DNA of 43,423 nucleotides from Dietzia maris (lineage in GTDB: Bacteria; Actinomycetota; Actinomycetes; Mycobacteriales; Mycobacteriaceae): NCBI RefSeq assembly GCF_014144855.1, contig NZ_JAALDN010000123.1, positions 1-43,423 on the forward strand, given 5' to 3'. This document shows, one piece after another, positions 1-8,730 of the stretch (position 1 is its first letter; each line of letters starts with the position of its first letter). A program made the position numbers and the translations under genes. The notes under the pieces are model-generated. The model was given only the letters and a program-made list of their open reading frames with translations. It ran no database searches and was not told where the DNA came from.

Positions 1-24
1 TCAGTCGCCGGGTGCGCGGGCGGC

Positions 25-1128
25 TCAGTCGCCGGTGAGGACGACCGCCCGGCCGAGCACCTCACCGCGGTCGAGCGCCTGGTAGGTCTCCGGAGCCTCG
101 GCCAGCGGGACGCGCCGGGAGATCATGCCGCCCAGGTCGAGCTTCCCCGCCGCCAACAGGCGCACGAGCGCCGGAACGTCCTGACGGGCGCGGGCGCCGT
201 ACGAGCCCTTGATCTGGATCTTGCGACGCACGATGCGGGCCAGGTCCACGTCGAGCGTGGTGCCCGCGGGGGGGATGCCCACGACCACGACCCGCCCGCC
301 CTCGCGGGCGATGTCGGTCGCCTGCCGGGTGGTGGCCGCCGACCCCAGCGCCTCGAAGGCGACGTCCACCCCGCGTCCGCCGGTGATCTCCATGATCGCC
401 TCGGTGGCGTCGGCCTCACGCGAGTTGACGGTGTGGGTGGCGCCCATGCGGCGCGCGAGGGCGAGCTTGTCGTCGTCCACGTCGATCGCGATCACCGACT
501 CCGCGCCACTGACCGCCGACAGCTGGACGATGTTCTGACCGACCCCACCGACCGCCACCACCGCAACGGATTCCCCGGTCCGGACGTCGCCCACGTTGCG
601 GACCGCTCCGTAGGCGGTGAACATCGAACACCCGAGGATGGCGGAATCGGTGAGGTCGAGCTGCTCGGGGAGGGCGAACACCGCGGTGGCGGGCGTGACG
701 CTGTACTCGGCCAGCCCGCCCATCGAGTACATGGACAGTGGTTCGCCGGAGGCCCGGTGCAGGCGCGTCTCGCCGTCGTACAGGGTGCCGCGCAGGCGGT
801 TGTACTCGAAGAATGTGGAGCAGATGTCCTCCATGCCACGGGCGCAGTTCTCGCACGACCCGCACGGCATGATGAAGGAGCCGACCACCCGGTCGCCGGG
901 CCGAACGTGGGTGACCCCGGCGCCGACCTCGGCGACGACACCGGAGATCTCGTGGCCCAGGACTCCCGGCAGCGGGAACCCGACCTCGCCCTTCATCACG
1001 TGCAGGTCCGTGTGGCAGACCCCGCAGGCGTGGTTGTGGACCAGGACCTCGCCGGCGCGCGGTTCCGGAATCGGGATGTCCTCGATCACCAACGGGGACC
1101 CGGTCTCGACGCACACCGCAGCTCTCAT
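25..1128 (-). CDS. zinc-dependent alcohol dehydrogenase (MDR family)
   Basis: A 367-residue medium-chain dehydrogenase that probably oxidises an alcohol with NAD(P)+ in the cytoplasm. The GVCHTD motif with Cys38 and GHE at 58–60 are the catalytic zinc ligands of the family. Cys89, Cys92, Cys95 and Cys103 form the structural zinc lobe. A glycine-rich AVGGVG nucleotide-binding loop lies near residue 193 and is followed by a Rossmann fold. The ATG lies 21 bases after the stop of the acyl-CoA dehydrogenase at 1150–2331, so it is the third gene of a leftward operon led by the CoA-transferase. Context suggests it supplies or removes an alcohol/aldehyde intermediate of the same pathway. The family is clear; the substrate is unknown. 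Confidence 0.9.
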   Translation of the reverse strand: MRAAVCVETGSPLVIEDIPIPEPRAGEVLVHNHACGVCHTDLHVMKGEVGFPLPGVLGHEISGVVAEVGAGVTHVRPGDRVVGSFIMPCGSCENCARGMEDICSTFFEYNRLRGTLYDGETRLHRASGEPLSMYSMGGLAEYSVTPATAVFALPEQLDLTDSAILGCSMFTAYGAVRNVGDVRTGESVAVVAVGGVGQNIVQLSAVSGAESVIAIDVDDDKLALARRMGATHTVNSREADATEAIMEITGGRGVDVAFEALGSAATTRQATDIAREGGRVVVVGIPPAGTTLDVDLARIVRRKIQIKGSYGARARQDVPALVRLLAAGKLDLGGMISRRVPLAEAPETYQALDRGEVLGRAVVLTGD

Positions 1129-1149
1129 GGGGCCGACTGTACGCAGCGT

Positions 1150-2331
1150 TCAGCGGCCGAGGAGCTCGTCCGAGATGATCCGCATCTGGATCTCGCTGGT
1201 GCCCTCGAAGATCCTGGTGAGGCGGGCGTCGCGCCAGTGCCGTTCCACCTGGAAGTCGGTGGTGTAACCGGCACCCCCGTGGATCTGGACGCCCTGCGAC
1301 GTGACCCGCTCGGCCATCTCGGTCGCCACGAGCTTGCACATGGCGGCCTCGAGCGAACACCGGCGTCCCGAGTCGATCGCGGTGGCCACCGAGTACATGA
1401 GCTGACGCGCGGCCTCGATGTCCGCGGCCATCTTGGCGATCTCGAAGCGCAGATACTGGAACTGGCCGATCGGCTGACCGAACTGCTCCCGGGTGGCGAC
1501 GTACGCGATCGAGTCCTCCAGTGCGGCGCGGGCGAGTCCGATCGCGCGGGCCGCGGTGTGGGCACGCCCTACTTCGAGACCGGACACCGCCATGTAGAAG
1601 CCCTTGCCCTCCTCGCCGAGCAGCGCGTCGGCGGGGATCCGGAAGTCGTCGAAGGACAACTCCCAGGTCTGCCAGCCGAAGTAACCGATCTTGCGGACCG
1701 GGTTGCCGCTGATGCCGGAGGGGAAGGAGCCGCGCTCCTTCTCCACCAGGAAGGTCGAGATGCCCCGGTGCGGGTTGTCCGGGTCGCGGTCCGGATCGGT
1801 GCGGGCGAACAGAACGAGGTAGTCGGCCTGGTCGGCGTAGGTGCACCACATCTTGGTCCCGTTGATCACCCAGGCGTCGCCGTCGCGGACGGCGCGGCAC
1901 GAGATGTTGGCGACGTCGGACCCCGCCTCGGCCTCCGAGAGCGCGTACGCGCCCAGCCATTCGCCGCGGGCGACGCGGGGGAGCAGGTGGGCCTGCTGCT
2001 CGGCGGTGAAGCCGCCGCCCATGCCGTTTCCCCGCGCGAGCAGACCGGACACCGACAGCCACCCGCGGGCCAACTCCTCGGCGACCAGGCAGTACTCGAA
2101 GACGCCCAGTCCCAGGCCGCCGTGCTCCTCGTCGATCATGATCCCGAAGAAGCCCATGTCGGCCATCTTCTGCCGTAGCTCGTCCGGGATGTCGCCCTTC
2201 TCCGGGTCCAGGCGGTTCGCGACCGGGAGGACCTCTCTGGCGGTGAAGTCGCGTGCGAGGTCCCGGATCGCGAGGCGCTCCTCCGTGAGGTAGACGGGAA
2301 CGTACTCGCGGGCGGTGGGTTTGTGGGTCAT
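1150..2331 (-). CDS. acyl-CoA dehydrogenase
   Basis: A 393-residue FAD flavoprotein of the acyl-CoA dehydrogenase superfamily, of normal length. It carries the family blocks YALSEAEAGSD (FAD/acyl contact), the VNGTKMWCTYAD-type central beta segment, QIHGGAGYT and the terminal FEGTSEIQ, in which the Glu near residue 375 occupies the catalytic-base position of medium-chain enzymes. It would introduce the alpha-beta double bond into an acyl-CoA. The ATG overlaps the stop of the upstream CoA-transferase by four bases (ATGA), which implies translational coupling and the same substrate. It is one of three paralogues in 10 kb; chain-length or branch preference cannot be read here. Confidence 0.93.
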   Translation of the reverse strand: MTHKPTAREYVPVYLTEERLAIRDLARDFTAREVLPVANRLDPEKGDIPDELRQKMADMGFFGIMIDEEHGGLGLGVFEYCLVAEELARGWLSVSGLLARGNGMGGGFTAEQQAHLLPRVARGEWLGAYALSEAEAGSDVANISCRAVRDGDAWVINGTKMWCTYADQADYLVLFARTDPDRDPDNPHRGISTFLVEKERGSFPSGISGNPVRKIGYFGWQTWELSFDDFRIPADALLGEEGKGFYMAVSGLEVGRAHTAARAIGLARAALEDSIAYVATREQFGQPIGQFQYLRFEIAKMAADIEAARQLMYSVATAIDSGRRCSLEAAMCKLVATEMAERVTSQGVQIHGGAGYTTDFQVERHWRDARLTRIFEGTSEIQMRIISDELLGR

Positions 2332-3494
2332 CCGGATCGTCCTCCCGGTGTGAGTCGGTCGTTGTCCGCGCCGAGGGAGGGCGCCGGGCCCGTGGCGAGG
2401 TGGTCCCCGTCGAACGTCGCGGGGTGCGCGGCGGCCAGATAGGGGCCGATGCCGGGTTGGTCGAGGCGCGAGAAGAGGGGGTTGGCCTCGAGTTCGCCCT
2501 CTGAGACGACCTCGGCGAACGTGCGGTAGCGCTCGTGCAGCACCACCGAGTCGTCCAGGGCCCGCGCGACCTCGTCGGTGGTGTGGGCGGAGAACCAGCG
2601 GGCGAACAGTGCGGCGAGGACCTCGCGATAGGAGTAGCGGTCGGACTCTTCCGTGAAGTCGGCGCCGGTCGCGGTCTCGAGCGCGTCGACGGCCTCCCGG
2701 GTGCCCGTGAGGCGGGCCAGGTCGTGGAAGTGCCGGGCGGTCAGGGCGACGATCATGAACCGACCGCCGTCGCAGGTGGTGAAGTCCGTGCCGAAGGTCC
2801 CGTAGACGTGATTGCCCACGGCAGGCCGCGACGACCCGTCGAGCTGTGGTTCGGTGAGGTACCCGAGTGTCCCCGCGGTGGCCAGCGCGACGTCGTCGAG
2901 GGGCAGGACGATCCGCCGCCCGCGGCCGGTCCGCTCACGTTCGCGGACGGCGGCCACCACGGCCAGCGCCGCGTGCAGTCCGGCGGCCAGGTCCCAGGCC
3001 GGCAGGGCGTGGTTGACGACGCGGCCCGAGCCGGGGCCGGTGATGGCGGGGAAACCGAGGGCGGCGTTGACGGTGTAGTCGACCGCCGGGCGGCCATCGC
3101 GGCGACCGAGGAGCTCCAGGCTGATGAGGTCGGGTCGGGATCCGGCCAGGACGTCGTGACTCATCCACGACCGCCCGCCCGAGTTCGTCACGAGGATCCC
3201 CCCACCCTCGCCGGGCGCGGTGACGAGCTCGCGGAACGCCCGCCGGCCGTCGTCGGAGCGCAGATCGAGAGTGACCGAGGCCTTGCCCCGGTTGAGCCCG
3301 GTCCAGTAGATCGACGTCCCGTCGGGCGCAAGGGGCCACCGGTTCACGTCCGCCGCGCCACCCACCGGGTCGACCCGGATGATCTCGGCGCCGAGCTGCG
3401 CCAGCGTGAGTCCGCACAAGGGTGAGGCGACGAAGCTCGAGAGCTCGACGACGCGGATCCCGTCCAGCGGTCGGGACGCGGAGGGCTCTGTCAT
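2328..3494 (-). CDS. CaiB/BaiF class III CoA-transferase
   Basis: A 388-residue class III (formyl-CoA:oxalate type) CoA-transferase. The N-terminus has the family pattern LDGIRVVELSSFVASPLCG and LGAEIIRVDP. Asp168, in PAWDLAAGLHA, aligns with the catalytic aspartate that carries the acyl-anhydride intermediate. The open frame runs on to 3800, but the first 102 codons lie antisense to the next gene. The ATG at 3494, followed by MTEPSASRPLDG, fits the family start. It is the first gene of the leftward operon and is coupled by ATGA to the acyl-CoA dehydrogenase. It probably activates a carboxylic acid by moving CoA from a donor thioester; donor and acceptor are unknown. Confidence 0.88.
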   Translation of the reverse strand: MTEPSASRPLDGIRVVELSSFVASPLCGLTLAQLGAEIIRVDPVGGAADVNRWPLAPDGTSIYWTGLNRGKASVTLDLRSDDGRRAFRELVTAPGEGGGILVTNSGGRSWMSHDVLAGSRPDLISLELLGRRDGRPAVDYTVNAALGFPAITGPGSGRVVNHALPAWDLAAGLHAALAVVAAVRERERTGRGRRIVLPLDDVALATAGTLGYLTEPQLDGSSRPAVGNHVYGTFGTDFTTCDGGRFMIVALTARHFHDLARLTGTREAVDALETATGADFTEESDRYSYREVLAALFARWFSAHTTDEVARALDDSVVLHERYRTFAEVVSEGELEANPLFSRLDQPGIGPYLAAAHPATFDGDHLATGPAPSLGADNDRLTPGGRSG

Positions 3495-3615
3495 CAACGG
3501 CTCCCGGTGGTGCGGCGGGCCGGTTGCCCCGCGGTGCAAATCCTGATAATAGTTTGAAGCATACAGCGTGGATTGTGTTCCGCGACACCCATCGCCGGCG
3601 GACAGGGGCGAGACC
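3495..3615. promoter_or_regulatory. divergent promoter region of the first operon pair
   Basis: These 121 bases separate the leftward CoA-transferase from the rightward acyl-CoA dehydrogenase and must hold both promoters. An A/T-rich island at 3541–3562 stands out from the GC-rich surroundings. On the minus strand it reads TATTAT (3551–3546), a fair -10 hexamer for the leftward operon. A GTGT-N6-ACAC inverted repeat lies around 3577–3590. No operator can be assigned with certainty. Confidence 0.5.
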
Positions 3616-4848
3616 ATGAGCGAGCAGCCGAGCAGCGCGACCCCCGTGGTCGACACAGACACGGAGGTCGACGCGGAAGACTTCGCGGCCATCCTCGCGA
3701 CCACGCGTGAATACATCCGTTCGGTGGTCGTGCCCCGAGAGCGGGAGATCGCCGACACCGACGCGGTCCCCGACGACATCCGTGCAGACCTGGCCGACAT
3801 GGGCTTGTTCGGGTACGCGATCCCACAGCAGTGGGGCGGGTTGGGCCTCGACCTGACCCAGGATGTCGAGTTGGCGATGGAATTCGGCTACACGACGCTG
3901 GCCATGAGGTCGTTGTTCGGAACCAACAACGGGATCGCCGGCCAGGTTCTCGTGAACTTCGGCACCGACGCCCAGAAGGCTGAATGGCTCGAGCGGATCG
4001 CCTCCGGCGAGGTCATCGCCTCGTTCGCCCTGACCGAGGACGGCGCCGGCTCGAACCCCGCCGGGCTGACCACGAAGGCCGTGCGAGACGGCGGTGCGGG
4101 CAGTGGGGGCGGTGACTGGATCATCGACGGCACCAAGCGTTTCATCACCAACGCCCCGCTGGCGGATCTGTTCATCGTGTTCGCACGTACCCGTCCCGCC
4201 GATGCCGGCGGGACGGGGATCGCCGTGTTCCTCGTCCCGGCGGACGCCCCGGGCGTGAGTGTCGGCCCCAGGGACAAGAAAATGGGGCAGGAGGGCGCGT
4301 GGACCGCCGAGGTGGACTTCCGGGGTGTGCGCGTACCCGCCACCGCCCTGGTGGGGGGCGACGAGGACGCCGGGTACCGGGCGGCGATGACCTCGCTGGC
4401 CCGCGGCCGCATCCACATCGCCGCCGTCGCCGTGGGATCGGCGCAGCGGGCGCTCGACGAGTCGCTCGCCTTCGCGGCGACCACCACCCAGGGTGGCGAG
4501 GCCATCGGCGGGTTCCAACTGGTCCAGGGGATGCTCGCCGACCAGCAGACCGGCGTCATGGCGGGCCGTGCCCTCGTCCGCGAGGCCGCCGCCAAGTACG
4601 TCTCCGGCGAGGACCGCAGGATCGCCCCCTCGGTGGCCAAGCTGTACTGCACCGAGATGGTCGCCGACGTCGCGGACAAGGCGGTCCAGATCCACGGCGG
4701 CACGGGCTACATGCGGGGCGTGGCGGTGGAGCGGATCTACCGTGACGTCCGACTGCTCCGCCTGTACGAGGGCACGAGCGAGATCCAGCGCCTCATCATC
4801 GGCGGTGGCCTCGTGCGCGGGGCGATGCGGGACGCGGGTCCCCGGTGA
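3616..4848 (+). CDS. acyl-CoA dehydrogenase
   Basis: A 410-residue acyl-CoA dehydrogenase. Visible family blocks are ALTEDGAGSNP, IDGTKRFITNAPLAD, QIHGGTGYMRG and LYEGTSEIQ, whose Glu near residue 385 is the expected catalytic base. I chose ATG 3616 (MSEQPSS) over the upstream in-frame start at 3568 because the latter lies within the divergent promoter; the ribosome site before 3616 is weak. The stop overlaps the GTG of the next CoA-transferase by four bases (GTGA). It is the first gene of a rightward operon that mirrors the leftward one: each pairs an acyl-CoA dehydrogenase with a class III CoA-transferase. Substrate unknown. Confidence 0.92.
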   Translation: MSEQPSSATPVVDTDTEVDAEDFAAILATTREYIRSVVVPREREIADTDAVPDDIRADLADMGLFGYAIPQQWGGLGLDLTQDVELAMEFGYTTLAMRSLFGTNNGIAGQVLVNFGTDAQKAEWLERIASGEVIASFALTEDGAGSNPAGLTTKAVRDGGAGSGGGDWIIDGTKRFITNAPLADLFIVFARTRPADAGGTGIAVFLVPADAPGVSVGPRDKKMGQEGAWTAEVDFRGVRVPATALVGGDEDAGYRAAMTSLARGRIHIAAVAVGSAQRALDESLAFAATTTQGGEAIGGFQLVQGMLADQQTGVMAGRALVREAAAKYVSGEDRRIAPSVAKLYCTEMVADVADKAVQIHGGTGYMRGVAVERIYRDVRLLRLYEGTSEIQRLIIGGGLVRGAMRDAGPR

Positions 4849-6026
4849 CCGCCGAGCCCCTTCCGCTGGCGGGTATCACCGTGGTCGCGGTGGAGCAGGC
4901 CGTCGCCGCGCCCCTGGCCACCCGGCACCTGGCCGACCTCGGCGCGCGCGTCATCAAGATCGAACGCCCGGGGGAGGGTGACTTCGCCCGTGCCTATGAC
5001 GACGCCGTGCACGGGCTGGCCTCCCACTTCGTGTGGCTGGGCCGGGGCAAGGAGTCGATCGAACTCGACCTCGCCTCGCCGGGCGGCAGGGAGACCGCGC
5101 TGGCCCTGGTCGACCGGGCAGACGTGGTGATCAGCAACCTGGCGCCCGGGGCGATGGACCGGTTGGGATTCGGGGCGACGGCGCTACGTGAGCGACGGAA
5201 GGACCTCGTCGTCGTCACCATCTCCGGCTACGGAGACGGCGGTCCGTACACGGACCGCAAGGCCTACGACATGCTCGTGCAGGCCGAGTCCGGGCTGTGC
5301 TCGATCACCGGCACCCCCGAGGCCGCCGCCAAGACCGGGGTCCCGGTGTCCGACATCGCCACCGGGATGTACGCCCTGTCGGCGATCCTGTCGGCGCTCT
5401 TCCGGCGGGAACGGACCGGGCGCGGGGCCACCGTCGAGGTGTCCATGTTCGAGGCCACCGCCGAGTGGATGGGCCACCCCATGTACACCCGGATGTATGC
5501 GGGGAGACAGGTCGAGCGGATGGGACTGTCCCACGCGTCGATCTGCCCGTACGACGCGTTCCCGACCCGCGACGGGCAGGTGTTGATCGGCGTCCAGAAC
5601 GACCGGGGATGGGCCGCGCTGGTGCGCGATGTGTTGGGGCGGCCGGAGTTGGTCGACGACGAAAGGTACGCCACCAACATCGCTCGCGTCGCCCGGAGGG
5701 CCGAGGTGGACGCGCTGATCGGCTCCCTGACCATGGGGTACGGCTCTGTGGAGCTGGCCGACCGGCTCGACGAGTTCGGCGTCCCGGCGGGGCGGCTCAA
5801 CGACGTCGCCGGGCTGGTCGACCACCCGCAACTCGCGGCGCGGGATCGGTGGCGGGACGTCGAGACGCCCGCGGGTCCGGTCCGCGGTCTGCTCCCGCCG
5901 ATGACCTTCACCGATGTAGAGCTGCCCATGGGGCCCGTTCCCGCACTGGGGCAGCACACCGACGCGATCCTGGCGGAACTGGGCGCGAACGCACGAGAAG
6001 AGGACACGCATCATGGGACTACTTGA
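4845..6026 (+). CDS. CaiB/BaiF class III CoA-transferase
   Basis: A 393-residue class III CoA-transferase starting at GTG 4845, which overlaps the preceding stop (GTGA). The N-terminal block [20 protein letters not shown] and [18 protein letters not shown] are typical. Asp170 in [13 protein letters not shown] is the predicted catalytic aspartate. It ends inside the next gene: the stop lies 14 bases past the start of the short-chain dehydrogenase, so translation of the two is probably coupled. It is the second CoA-transferase in the cluster; the two are clearly diverged, which suggests two acids or two steps (activation and recycling) rather than redundancy. Confidence 0.9.
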   Translation: MTAEPLPLAGITVVAVEQAVAAPLATRHLADLGARVIKIERPGEGDFARAYDDAVHGLASHFVWLGRGKESIELDLASPGGRETALALVDRADVVISNLAPGAMDRLGFGATALRERRKDLVVVTISGYGDGGPYTDRKAYDMLVQAESGLCSITGTPEAAAKTGVPVSDIATGMYALSAILSALFRRERTGRGATVEVSMFEATAEWMGHPMYTRMYAGRQVERMGLSHASICPYDAFPTRDGQVLIGVQNDRGWAALVRDVLGRPELVDDERYATNIARVARRAEVDALIGSLTMGYGSVELADRLDEFGVPAGRLNDVAGLVDHPQLAARDRWRDVETPAGPVRGLLPPMTFTDVELPMGPVPALGQHTDAILAELGANAREEDTHHGTT

Positions 6027-6753
6027 GGGCAAGACCGCAGTCGTCACCGGGGCCGCGCGCGGCATCGGGTTGGAGATCGCCCGGACGTTCATCGACCAGG
6101 GCGCGCGGGTGGTGATCGGCGACATCGACGACGAGGCGGGCGCCGCGGCCGTCGCCGACCTGGGCGGGCAGGACACCGCGCGCTACGTCCACTGCGACGT
6201 CCGGGACGGAGCGGCGGTCGAGGCGATGATCGACGTGGCCGAGGAGGCGTTCGGGCCGCTGGGGGTGTTCGTCAACAACGCGGGCATCACCCGTGACGCG
6301 ACCATGCGCAAGATGACCGAGCAGCAGTTCGACGACATCATCGCCATCCACCTCAAGGGCACGTGGAACGGCACCCGCGCCGCCGCCGGCCGGATGCGCG
6401 GGCACGGGGGAGGGGCGATCGTCAACATCTCGTCGATCTCCGGCAAGGTCGGTCTCGTCGGCCAGACCAACTACTCCGCAGCCAAGGCCGGGATCGTGGG
6501 GCTCACCAAGGCGGCGGCCAAGGAGGTGGCATTCGCGGGGGTGCGCGTCAACGCGGTCCAGCCGGGGCTCATCCGCACCGCCATGACGCTGGCCATGCCC
6601 GAGCACGTCTGGGAGGAGAAGTTGGCCGAGATCCCCATGGGGCGCGCAGCCGAGCCGAGCGAGGTCGCGCAGGTGGTGCTGTTCCTCGCCAGTGACATGT
6701 CCAGTTACATGACCGGCACCGTCCTGGAGATCACGGGCGGGCGGCACATCTGA
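6013..6753 (+). CDS. short-chain dehydrogenase/reductase (FabG-like)
   Basis: A 246-residue classical SDR. It has the cofactor loop TGAARGIG near residues 12–19, the NNAG motif, the catalytic Ser in NISSISG near residue 140 and the Tyr154/Lys158 pair in YSAAK. Asp at the end of beta-2 (GDIDDE) suggests NAD(H) preference. In this context it most likely oxidises the 3-hydroxyacyl-CoA of the pathway, although the family also includes FabG ketoacyl reductases. It overlaps the upstream CoA-transferase by 14 bases and is the last gene of the rightward operon. It meets the leftward GntR gene 19 bases on. Confidence 0.88.
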   Translation: MGLLEGKTAVVTGAARGIGLEIARTFIDQGARVVIGDIDDEAGAAAVADLGGQDTARYVHCDVRDGAAVEAMIDVAEEAFGPLGVFVNNAGITRDATMRKMTEQQFDDIIAIHLKGTWNGTRAAAGRMRGHGGGAIVNISSISGKVGLVGQTNYSAAKAGIVGLTKAAAKEVAFAGVRVNAVQPGLIRTAMTLAMPEHVWEEKLAEIPMGRAAEPSEVAQVVLFLASDMSSYMTGTVLEITGGRHI

Positions 6754-6772
6754 GTGTGCGGGACCGGGCCGC

Positions 6773-7540
6773 TCAGCCGAGGTCCCAGCGGATCGGCTGG
6801 GCGAGCTCGGAGTGGAACCGCTTCTCGAGGTACGTGGTGTGCTCGTCGATGTGCACGGACATCAGCCGGGAGGCGGTGTCCGCGTCGCGATCGGCGATCG
6901 CGGCGTAGATGTCCCCGTGGATGTCGCAGGTCAGTTCGCGCTGGCGCTTCGGGTAGCTGATCCCCATCGAGGCGCCGGCGATGAGGCCCGTCAGCGCGTC
7001 GAAGAGATACCCGAAGAGGGCGTTGCCGGAGCTCCAGGCGATGAGTTCGTGAAACAGCTCGGAGTGGGCCGAGAAGGCCGCCGGGTCGCCCAGTCGGTCC
7101 CGGGTCTGACGCAGGTTCCCCGCGAGTCGTTCCAGACCGGCGTCGTCGATCCGCGTGGTGGCCAGCCGCGCGATACCCGGCTCGAGGGCCGCGCGGGCCT
7201 CCATGATCGTCGAGAACGGGGCGTTCTCGAACTGCAGGAGCAGGCTCAGGCTGGCGGCGAGGGTGCCGCCGTCGGGCTGCTGCACGACCGGGCCGCCGCC
7301 CGGGCCGGGCTTGAGCATGATGACGCCCTGGAGCTCCAGGTAGCGCAGCGATTCCCGGAGGGTGCCGCGCCCGACCCCGTACTCCTCCAACATGAGGTGC
7401 TCGGGGGGCAGCCGGTCGCCGACGGTGTTCCCGCGGCGGGAGATGTCCTCGACGATCTGCTGGGCGACGAGCAGGGCCGTCTTCTTGGGCCTGCCGACCC
7501 CCGGGCGACCGCCGCCGCTGCCTGAACTCATGACAACCAT
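6773..7540 (-). CDS. GntR-family transcriptional regulator (FadR/FCD type)
   Basis: A 255-residue regulator. The N-terminal winged helix (about residues 20–85) contains the GntR pattern GDRLPPEHLMLEEYGVGRGT and LRESLRYLELQGV. The C-terminal all-alpha FCD domain carries the EARAALEPGIARLA block and late His residues (HGDIYAAI, HIDEHTTYLEK) that form the ligand/metal pocket of the FadR subfamily, which usually bind acyl-CoA or small carboxylates. ATG 7540 is preferred because GGGAG lies nine bases before it; ATG 7531 is the alternative. It follows the Mch-like gene by 17 bases and probably controls the whole acyl-CoA cluster, with a pathway intermediate as inducer. That role is inferred from position. 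Confidence 0.88.
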   Translation of the reverse strand: MVVMSSGSGGGRPGVGRPKKTALLVAQQIVEDISRRGNTVGDRLPPEHLMLEEYGVGRGTLRESLRYLELQGVIMLKPGPGGGPVVQQPDGGTLAASLSLLLQFENAPFSTIMEARAALEPGIARLATTRIDDAGLERLAGNLRQTRDRLGDPAAFSAHSELFHELIAWSSGNALFGYLFDALTGLIAGASMGISYPKRQRELTCDIHGDIYAAIADRDADTASRLMSVHIDEHTTYLEKRFHSELAQPIRWDLG

Positions 7541-7557
7541 TATCCCCGTCTCCCGGC

Positions 7558-8574
7558 TCAGGGCATGAGCACGGTGTAGGTCCAGTCCAGGACGGGCGCG
7601 TCGCCGTCCTGCCGGTGCGCGGTCACGAGCGACCGGAGGTCGAGCGCCGTGCCACCGCCTGCCGCCTCCACCGCAGCGCCCACCACGATGTCGCTGCTCA
7701 GGGTGTCGCCCTCGCGAACTGAGCCGACGTGGTCGCACGAGTGCCACCCGAGCACCGTGAGCATGGACGGCAGGGCGCGCGTGGCCTGCGAGAGCGCGAG
7801 CCCGATGGTGTGGCCGCCGTAGACCAACCGACCGGAGCCCGAGGCGCGGCCGTCGTGATGCGTCTGCGCGATGTTCATCGTCAGTCGCGCCAGCGCCGGC
7901 GCGTCGGACACCACGTCGGCGCCGACGCGCAGTACGGTGCCGGCCGCGGGGATCGGCGTGAGTCCGCGCGGGAGCGCGGCTCGGTAGGCGTCGAGGTCCC
8001 AGCCCTGCGGCGACGCCCACGGCTGCCGGTGGTCGCCGCCGATGGCCGACAGGTCGTCTTCGTGGACGCAGGACCCGGGATCGACACCCGGCGACAGCGG
8101 CAGCATCGCGCAGCGGTGGAAGTCCAGGACTGTCCGGCCGTCCTGGTCGGTGGTGGTGATCCGGAGCGCGGCCAATCCGGTGGCCGCGCGGCCGGGTCTG
8201 GGGGAGTTGGTCCTGAGACCGACCACCTCGGTCCGCGTCGAGAGGGTGTCACCGATCCGGGGAGCCGTGAGTAGGCGCAGGCCCCGATAGAACAGGTTGG
8301 CCTTCACCCGGTGGGTCACCACGGTGGACTGACCGATCGCGATGTCGGTCACCAGCCCGGGGTGCGCCACCGCGACGCCGGTGACCGCGTGGGACAGGTG
8401 GCGGTCCAGGGGAAGGCGCAGGCGGTCGCCGAGGACGGCCTGGTGCGCGGCCGCCAGCCCGTCGGTCAGGGTGACCGCGGGGGCCGTGTCGACGACCTGT
8501 CCCACCTCGAGCTGGTCGAAATAGGGGCCGCCGATCTCCACGACGGGTCCCTGCGGGGCGGGGTTCCCGGTCAT
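7558..8574 (-). CDS. MaoC-family hydratase, mesaconyl-CoA-hydratase-like
   Basis: A 338-residue double-hotdog MaoC protein. Its length, the FDQLEVGQVVDTAPAVTLTDG opening, the RLVYGGHTIGLALSQATRAL block and the C-terminal VLDWTYTVLMP resemble the mesaconyl-CoA (beta-methylmalyl-CoA) hydratase family Mch, whose members end in a very similar VLDFDYTVLMP motif. It would hydrate an enoyl-CoA, perhaps of a branched or dicarboxylic acid. ATG 8574 is preceded by GGAAGGAGG at good spacing; the longer frame to 8640 lacks such a site. It is the first gene of a leftward pair with the GntR regulator. The family is sure; the Mch assignment is from remembered sequence pattern only. Confidence 0.82.
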   Translation of the reverse strand: MTGNPAPQGPVVEIGGPYFDQLEVGQVVDTAPAVTLTDGLAAAHQAVLGDRLRLPLDRHLSHAVTGVAVAHPGLVTDIAIGQSTVVTHRVKANLFYRGLRLLTAPRIGDTLSTRTEVVGLRTNSPRPGRAATGLAALRITTTDQDGRTVLDFHRCAMLPLSPGVDPGSCVHEDDLSAIGGDHRQPWASPQGWDLDAYRAALPRGLTPIPAAGTVLRVGADVVSDAPALARLTMNIAQTHHDGRASGSGRLVYGGHTIGLALSQATRALPSMLTVLGWHSCDHVGSVREGDTLSSDIVVGAAVEAAGGGTALDLRSLVTAHRQDGDAPVLDWTYTVLMP

Positions 8575-8640
8575 CGCGGCCTCCTTCCGGCGCGGGTGGC
8601 GTGCGTCGCGCGGCAGCGCGCCCGACGGCTGACCGATCAC

Positions 8641-8646
8641 ACTCTA
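8641..8646 (-). promoter_or_regulatory. candidate -10 element for the Mch-like/GntR operon
   Basis: TAGAGT on the minus strand fits the actinobacterial TANNNT -10 consensus and lies about 67 bases before the start at 8574. No clear -35 is visible. Confidence 0.4.
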
Positions 8647-8668
8647 CACAAAACCATGCGCATCATTA

Positions 8669-8697
8669 TTGACTATTGGGCGATGCGTTGCGACGAT
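8669..8697 (+). promoter_or_regulatory. sigma-70-type promoter of the third acyl-CoA dehydrogenase operon
   Basis: TTGACT (8669–8674), a 17-base spacer and GACGAT (8692–8697) form a good housekeeping-type promoter. Transcription would begin near 8704, which excludes the in-frame ATG at 8682 and supports a start at 8731 or 8752 for the downstream gene. The A/T-rich stretch at 8660–8677 is also where a GntR operator would be expected. Confidence 0.55.
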
Positions 8698-8730
8698 GAG
8701 GTCCGGAGCCCGCCTGACCGGCGGATCGAG

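Noticed and set aside
1-35. Direct repeat TCAGTCGCCGG at 1–11 and 25–35
   Set aside because: A single short duplication at the end of a gene at the window edge; no support for an attachment site.
416-2062. A 548-codon minus-strand open frame across the alcohol dehydrogenase and acyl-CoA dehydrogenase genes
   Set aside because: It is Arg/Pro/Gly-rich shadow translation of two clear enzyme genes and has no domain; such long antisense or off-frame ORFs are expected in GC-rich DNA.
433-2178. A 581-codon plus-strand open frame antisense to the same two genes
   Set aside because: Mirror-frame artefact of G/C-ending codons; no start context and the opposite strand encodes complete known families.
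3495-3800. N-terminal extension of the leftward CoA-transferase
   Set aside because: It runs antisense to the divergent acyl-CoA dehydrogenase gene and through the promoter region; the family N-terminus begins at 3494.
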